Source: Chitinophaga pinensis (GTDB lineage: Bacteria; Bacteroidota; Bacteroidia; NS11-12g; UBA9320). Taken from it: a DNA stretch of 17,153 bases. The notes beneath the pieces were generated by a model. It did not search any database, had not been told where the DNA came from, and saw nothing but the letters and a program-made list of their open reading frames with translations. Below are positions 14,902 to 17,153 of this stretch, piece after piece. The position numbers and the translations under genes were made by a program. Where the stretch lies: positions 1 through 17,153 of the forward strand of contig CAMDCQ010000029.1 of the NCBI GenBank assembly GCA_945890595.1, given 5' to 3'. Position 1 is the stretch's first letter; the number at the start of each line of letters is the position of its first letter.

Positions 14902-14915
14902 GGTTAACGTAACCC
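14901..14915 (+). repeat. Perfect inverted repeat at the start of the lipoprotein gene (possible operator or leader hairpin)
   Basis: GGGTTA and TAACCC flank a three-base centre (ACG), ending three bases before the ATG at 14919. It could form a 6-bp hairpin covering the ribosome-binding region, or serve as a two-fold symmetric protein-binding site overlapping the predicted transcription start. There is no U-tract after it, so it is not a terminator. Confidence 0.45.
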
Positions 14916-14918
14916 ACC

Positions 14919-15383
14919 ATGAAAAACACAATAATACTAGGACTCATACTTATTTCAGGAGCATTTTTGTACGCAGGCTGTACCGATAAAGTAGATTTTA
15001 AGGATATTCGAGACCGCCTTAAACAAAGAGAAAATAACGATAAGGATAAGAAAGACTGTGCTGAATTAGGTTTAAACTTTAAAGACGCGTGTAAAACCAG
15101 AGATGGTAAAACAGGGTATGTAGATGCCAACTGTAATTGTGTAACTAAAGAAACCGATAAGCGATTTGATTGTGCTGAATTAGGTTTAAACTTTAAAGAT
15201 GCGTGTAAAACCAGAGATGGTAAAACAGGCTATGTAGATGCCAACTGTAATTGCGTAACTAAAGAAACCGATAAACGATTTGACTGTCCTGAATTAGGTA
15301 TGAATTTTAAAGACGCTTGTGTCACAGCTGACGGTAAGCGAGGCTATATTGATACCAATTGCGATTGTGTAATCAGACAATAA
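14919..15383 (+). CDS. Small exported (probable lipo-) protein made of three cysteine-rich 38-residue tandem repeats
   Basis: The 154-residue protein has a signal sequence ending LYAGC (C21), a relaxed lipobox. A short charged linker (about 22-45: DIRDRLKQRENNDKDKK) follows, then three repeats. Each repeat has four cysteines in the pattern C-x10-C-x13-C-x-C: DCAELGLNFKDAC, then DGKTGYVDANCNC, joined by VTKETDKRF. The first two repeats are identical in protein sequence; the third is diverged and ends the protein at CDCVIRQ. The pattern resembles the short cysteine/aspartate motifs (D-C-x-x-L-x-x-N-x-x-D-x-C...C-x-C) seen in secreted Bacteroidota proteins. The cysteines probably form two disulphides per repeat outside the cytoplasm. 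I do not recognise a named family or function. It follows glsB by 55 bases and has its own candidate promoters. Confidence 0.82.
   Translation: MKNTIILGLILISGAFLYAGCTDKVDFKDIRDRLKQRENNDKDKKDCAELGLNFKDACKTRDGKTGYVDANCNCVTKETDKRFDCAELGLNFKDACKTRDGKTGYVDANCNCVTKETDKRFDCPELGMNFKDACVTADGKRGYIDTNCDCVIRQ
15054..15380 (+). repeat. In-frame tandem repeat, 114-bp unit, 2.9 copies, within the lipoprotein gene
   Basis: Unit 1 spans 15054-15167, unit 2 15168-15281 and unit 3 15282-15380 (shortened and diverged). Units 1 and 2 differ at only five bases, all in third codon positions and all synonymous, so their 38-residue products are identical. Unit 3 keeps all four cysteines but differs at many other residues. 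Confidence 0.95.
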
Positions 15384-15908
15384 TCAGTATTCCAATACGC
15401 ATCCCACGGCGTCAGTCTTCTTCACTCTAATTGGGTTTTTAGCCAGGCTGGCCTTTATGGCGTCTCTTAAGTAATGATGGCTCCAAGTTTGTTTGTAGGT
15501 GCCTATTACTTCGGCTCTATCATCCAACATACCTTGATACAAAATGTTGGAATTACTATCGATTAAGAAAAATTCAGGTGTAATTTCTGCATTTAATTGA
15601 TGTGCTACTTCATAGTGATAATCCCTAAAAATAGGAGATTTTAATTGCGTCTCTGTGGCAAACATATTGATTTCCATAGGTTCGTAATACATCCCGCTGT
15701 ATACCGCTAAGAATTGTACATCAGGAAAAGAGTCTGACAGCGCAGAGAAAGTGGGTGCTAACTTCATACACAACGGGCAATCAGGTGCTATAAACATTAA
15801 AGCAGTGTATTCTTTCTTCTTTACTATTTGGTTAAAATTTTGATTCTGAACAGGATTATCACAGGCCCAGAATAAAAGTGTTGCGAGTAGAATTTTAATT
15901 GTTTTCAA
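15384..15908 (-). CDS. Redoxin/thioredoxin-fold exported protein (probable lipoprotein)
   Basis: The 174-residue protein has an N-terminal hydrophobic segment ending FWAC (C16), a likely signal and possible lipidation site. The thioredoxin-like domain has the active site DCPLC (C44 and C47), a cis-proline loop (T110-P111 in AEITPEFFLID), and DDRAEVIG near 129-136. The C-terminal TDAVGC (C170) is a signature I associate with redoxin modules that in other bacteria are fused to cytochrome c and PHM-like copper domains. It probably reduces or isomerises disulphides, or supports metal or haem maturation, outside the cytoplasm. The start is TTG 15908, since the first internal Met (38) would delete the signal sequence. 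It overlaps the end of the histidine kinase gene by 14 bases, so the two are co-transcribed. Its stop codon directly abuts the stop of the convergent lipoprotein gene. Confidence 0.84.
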   Translation of the reverse strand: MKTIKILLATLLFWACDNPVQNQNFNQIVKKKEYTALMFIAPDCPLCMKLAPTFSALSDSFPDVQFLAVYSGMYYEPMEINMFATETQLKSPIFRDYHYEVAHQLNAEITPEFFLIDSNSNILYQGMLDDRAEVIGTYKQTWSHHYLRDAIKASLAKNPIRVKKTDAVGCVLEY

Positions 15909-17153
15909 TACGGGGTAGCGTTACAGTAAAAATGGTTCCTTTATTAACTTCACTTACAAACGATATGTTACCGTTAGCGGATTCAGTGATTTTTCGACAA
16001 ATGGCTAATCCTAGTCCCATACCTGAATTTTTGGTACTAAAATTAGGTACAAAAACCTTGCTGTAATTTGCTTCGGAGATACCTGATCCATTATCTTTTA
16101 TAGTAATTTTAACACTCTTTTTTAATCCAACTAACTCTATTTCTATAGTACCTTGCTTATTCTCAGGTATTGCTTGAATAGCATTTTTTATAAGGTTATT
16201 GAATATACGCCGTACTTGCTCAGGATCGGCATTTACATACATTTCTGGCGCTACTTTGGAGCGAAAATCGATATTTTCTGACTGTTTAAAAAGGTCAATA
16301 GTGCCTTTCATTATTTTGGAGATGTTAAAGGTTTCAAACTTATCCTCTGGCATCTTAGCGAAATCACTAAACTCGCTGGCCATGTTACTCAAACTGTCTA
16401 TTTGCTCAACGAGTAATTTACTGGTTTTGGTAAATAGGGTATCTAACTTTTCGCTGGGACCGCTTTTATACGCACGTTGTAAGTGCTGTACACTTAACTT
16501 CATAGGAGTAAGCGGATTCTTTATTTCATGAGCTACTTGCTTGGCCATCTCACGCCAAGCATCTTCTCTTTCTGTTTCCAGCATCTGATTGGCACTTTCT
16601 TGTAACTCCAAGACCATTTTGTTGTACTGCTTTACCAGCTGTCCTATTTCATCATCACGATCGTAGGTTATCATTTCATTTTCGCCTAGAAGAACGGTTG
16701 TTGCTATTTTTTGACGAATAAGTAATAGCGGTTTAGATATTTGCCTAGATATAAAGTATGTCAAGATAATACCCCCAATAATTAGCAAAAAATAGATATT
16801 CAGGATATTCATTACCAGATTTGAAATTTGCTTATTAAGTTCTTCATTTTTAGCAAAAAAAGGTGTGTTTAAATATCCTATGACTTCATTTCTGCTGTCT
16901 AAAAGCGGGATATATGCACTTAGAAAATCTGATCCTTCTAATTCTTCTTGCGCCAAGAGTTGAGATTTTTTATCTTTTTTTAATGCTTCAAATGCTTTTG
17001 GATTCATTTGAAAACTAAGAATTTCATTTGCTGTTAGATAGGGTTTGGTACTGCTTACTAAATTGCCATTTATGTCATATAAGTTGATGTCTACATTGTA
17101 GGTGCTACTGGCTTGGTTCAGTAAAAGCGTGCGCTGCTCGTCATTTCCTAGCT
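15895..17153 (-). CDS. Sensor histidine kinase (NtrY-like), N-terminus outside window
   Basis: The frame is open through the right edge: about 48 residues precede the Met at 17007 (including YNVDINLYDINGNLVSS), so that Met is internal and the gene is partial. Numbering from that Met, a sensor region outside the membrane (to about 60, with SAYIPLLDSRNEVIGYL) looks like the distal half of a Cache-type domain. A membrane segment (about 64-86) and HAMP domain (about 88-140) follow. The HisKA domain has phosphoacceptor H160 in AHEIKNPLTPMKL. The ATPase domain shows the N box NLIKNAIQAI (271-280), DNGSGI (305-310) and GMGLGLAI (329-336). The sequence EREDAWREMAKQVAHEIKNPLTPMKL is typical of NtrY-type kinases of Bacteroidota. 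No response regulator lies in the window. The following redoxin gene overlaps it by 14 bases. Confidence 0.94.
   Translation of the reverse strand, partial: LGNDEQRTLLLNQASSTYNVDINLYDINGNLVSSTKPYLTANEILSFQMNPKAFEALKKDKKSQLLAQEELEGSDFLSAYIPLLDSRNEVIGYLNTPFFAKNEELNKQISNLVMNILNIYFLLIIGGIILTYFISRQISKPLLLIRQKIATTVLLGENEMITYDRDDEIGQLVKQYNKMVLELQESANQMLETEREDAWREMAKQVAHEIKNPLTPMKLSVQHLQRAYKSGPSEKLDTLFTKTSKLLVEQIDSLSNMASEFSDFAKMPEDKFETFNISKIMKGTIDLFKQSENIDFRSKVAPEMYVNADPEQVRRIFNNLIKNAIQAIPENKQGTIEIELVGLKKSVKITIKDNGSGISEANYSKVFVPNFSTKNSGMGLGLAICRKITESANGNISFVSEVNKGTIFTVTLPRIENN

Noticed and set aside
15054..15380. Repeats as a CRISPR array or non-coding repeat
   Set aside because: The 114-bp units are contiguous without spacers, remain in frame and encode conserved cysteine-rich protein; differences are synonymous.
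17005..17007. ATG 17007 as the start of the histidine kinase
   Set aside because: A further 48 in-frame codons run to the right edge without a stop and read like sensor-domain sequence, so the Met is internal.

Overview
The window looks like a chromosomal segment of an AT-rich member of the Bacteroidota. The evidence is an Oar-like TonB-dependent receptor with an N-terminal carboxypeptidase-regulatory domain, a second protein with that domain, several copies of the TAnnTTTG -7 promoter element typical of this phylum, an almost complete absence of Shine-Dalgarno sequences, a GlyQS-type glycyl-tRNA synthetase, and a GlsA/GlsB-like lipid acyltransferase pair. I cannot place it below phylum level. 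I see no transposase, integrase, phage gene, CRISPR array, tRNA or rRNA; it reads as core and lightly accessory chromosome.

Layout. 1-1163 (+): C-terminal end of a large protein, probably the beta-barrel tail of an M1-type metallopeptidase, cut by the window edge. 1155-5447 (-): an Oar-like TonB-dependent receptor followed, after a terminator-like hairpin, by a PhoD-like metallophosphatase. 5625-6637 (-): rpsT, its terminator, then radC. 6769-8692 (-): a two-gene envelope-polysaccharide unit (Wzx-like flippase, then a hexapeptide-repeat acyltransferase). 8787-9584 (-): a membrane protein joining a four-cysteine N-terminal motif to a carboxypeptidase-regulatory domain. 9720-11255 (+): glycyl-tRNA synthetase, divergent from the previous gene. 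11422-12783 (-): a lipoprotein fusing a c-type haem domain to a PHM-like copper monooxygenase fold with all six expected copper ligands. 13116-14863 (+): a translationally overlapping PlsC-like O-acyltransferase and OlsB/GlsB-like N-acyltransferase, the likely pathway for a diacylated amino-acid lipid (glycine lipid). 14919-15383 (+): a small lipoprotein made of three cysteine-rich tandem repeats. 15384-17153 (-): a sensor histidine kinase (cut by the right edge) overlapping a redoxin-like lipoprotein.

Common themes. Most of the window serves the cell envelope: outer-membrane uptake, surface polysaccharide export and decoration, membrane lipid synthesis, and exported redox chemistry. The stand-alone redoxin has the CxxC, cis-Pro and C-terminal T-x-A-x-G-C pattern I associate with redoxin modules fused to cytochrome c plus PHM-like domains in other bacteria, so it and the 11422-12783 protein may be separated parts of one exported redox system. 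Four genes appear to start with TTG and one with GTG, and several -7 elements lie within about 10 bases of the start codon, which suggests very short or absent leaders. The least explained items are the 38-residue cysteine repeat lipoprotein with its doubled -7 element and inverted repeat, and the haem/copper lipoprotein, whose substrate cannot be read from sequence.
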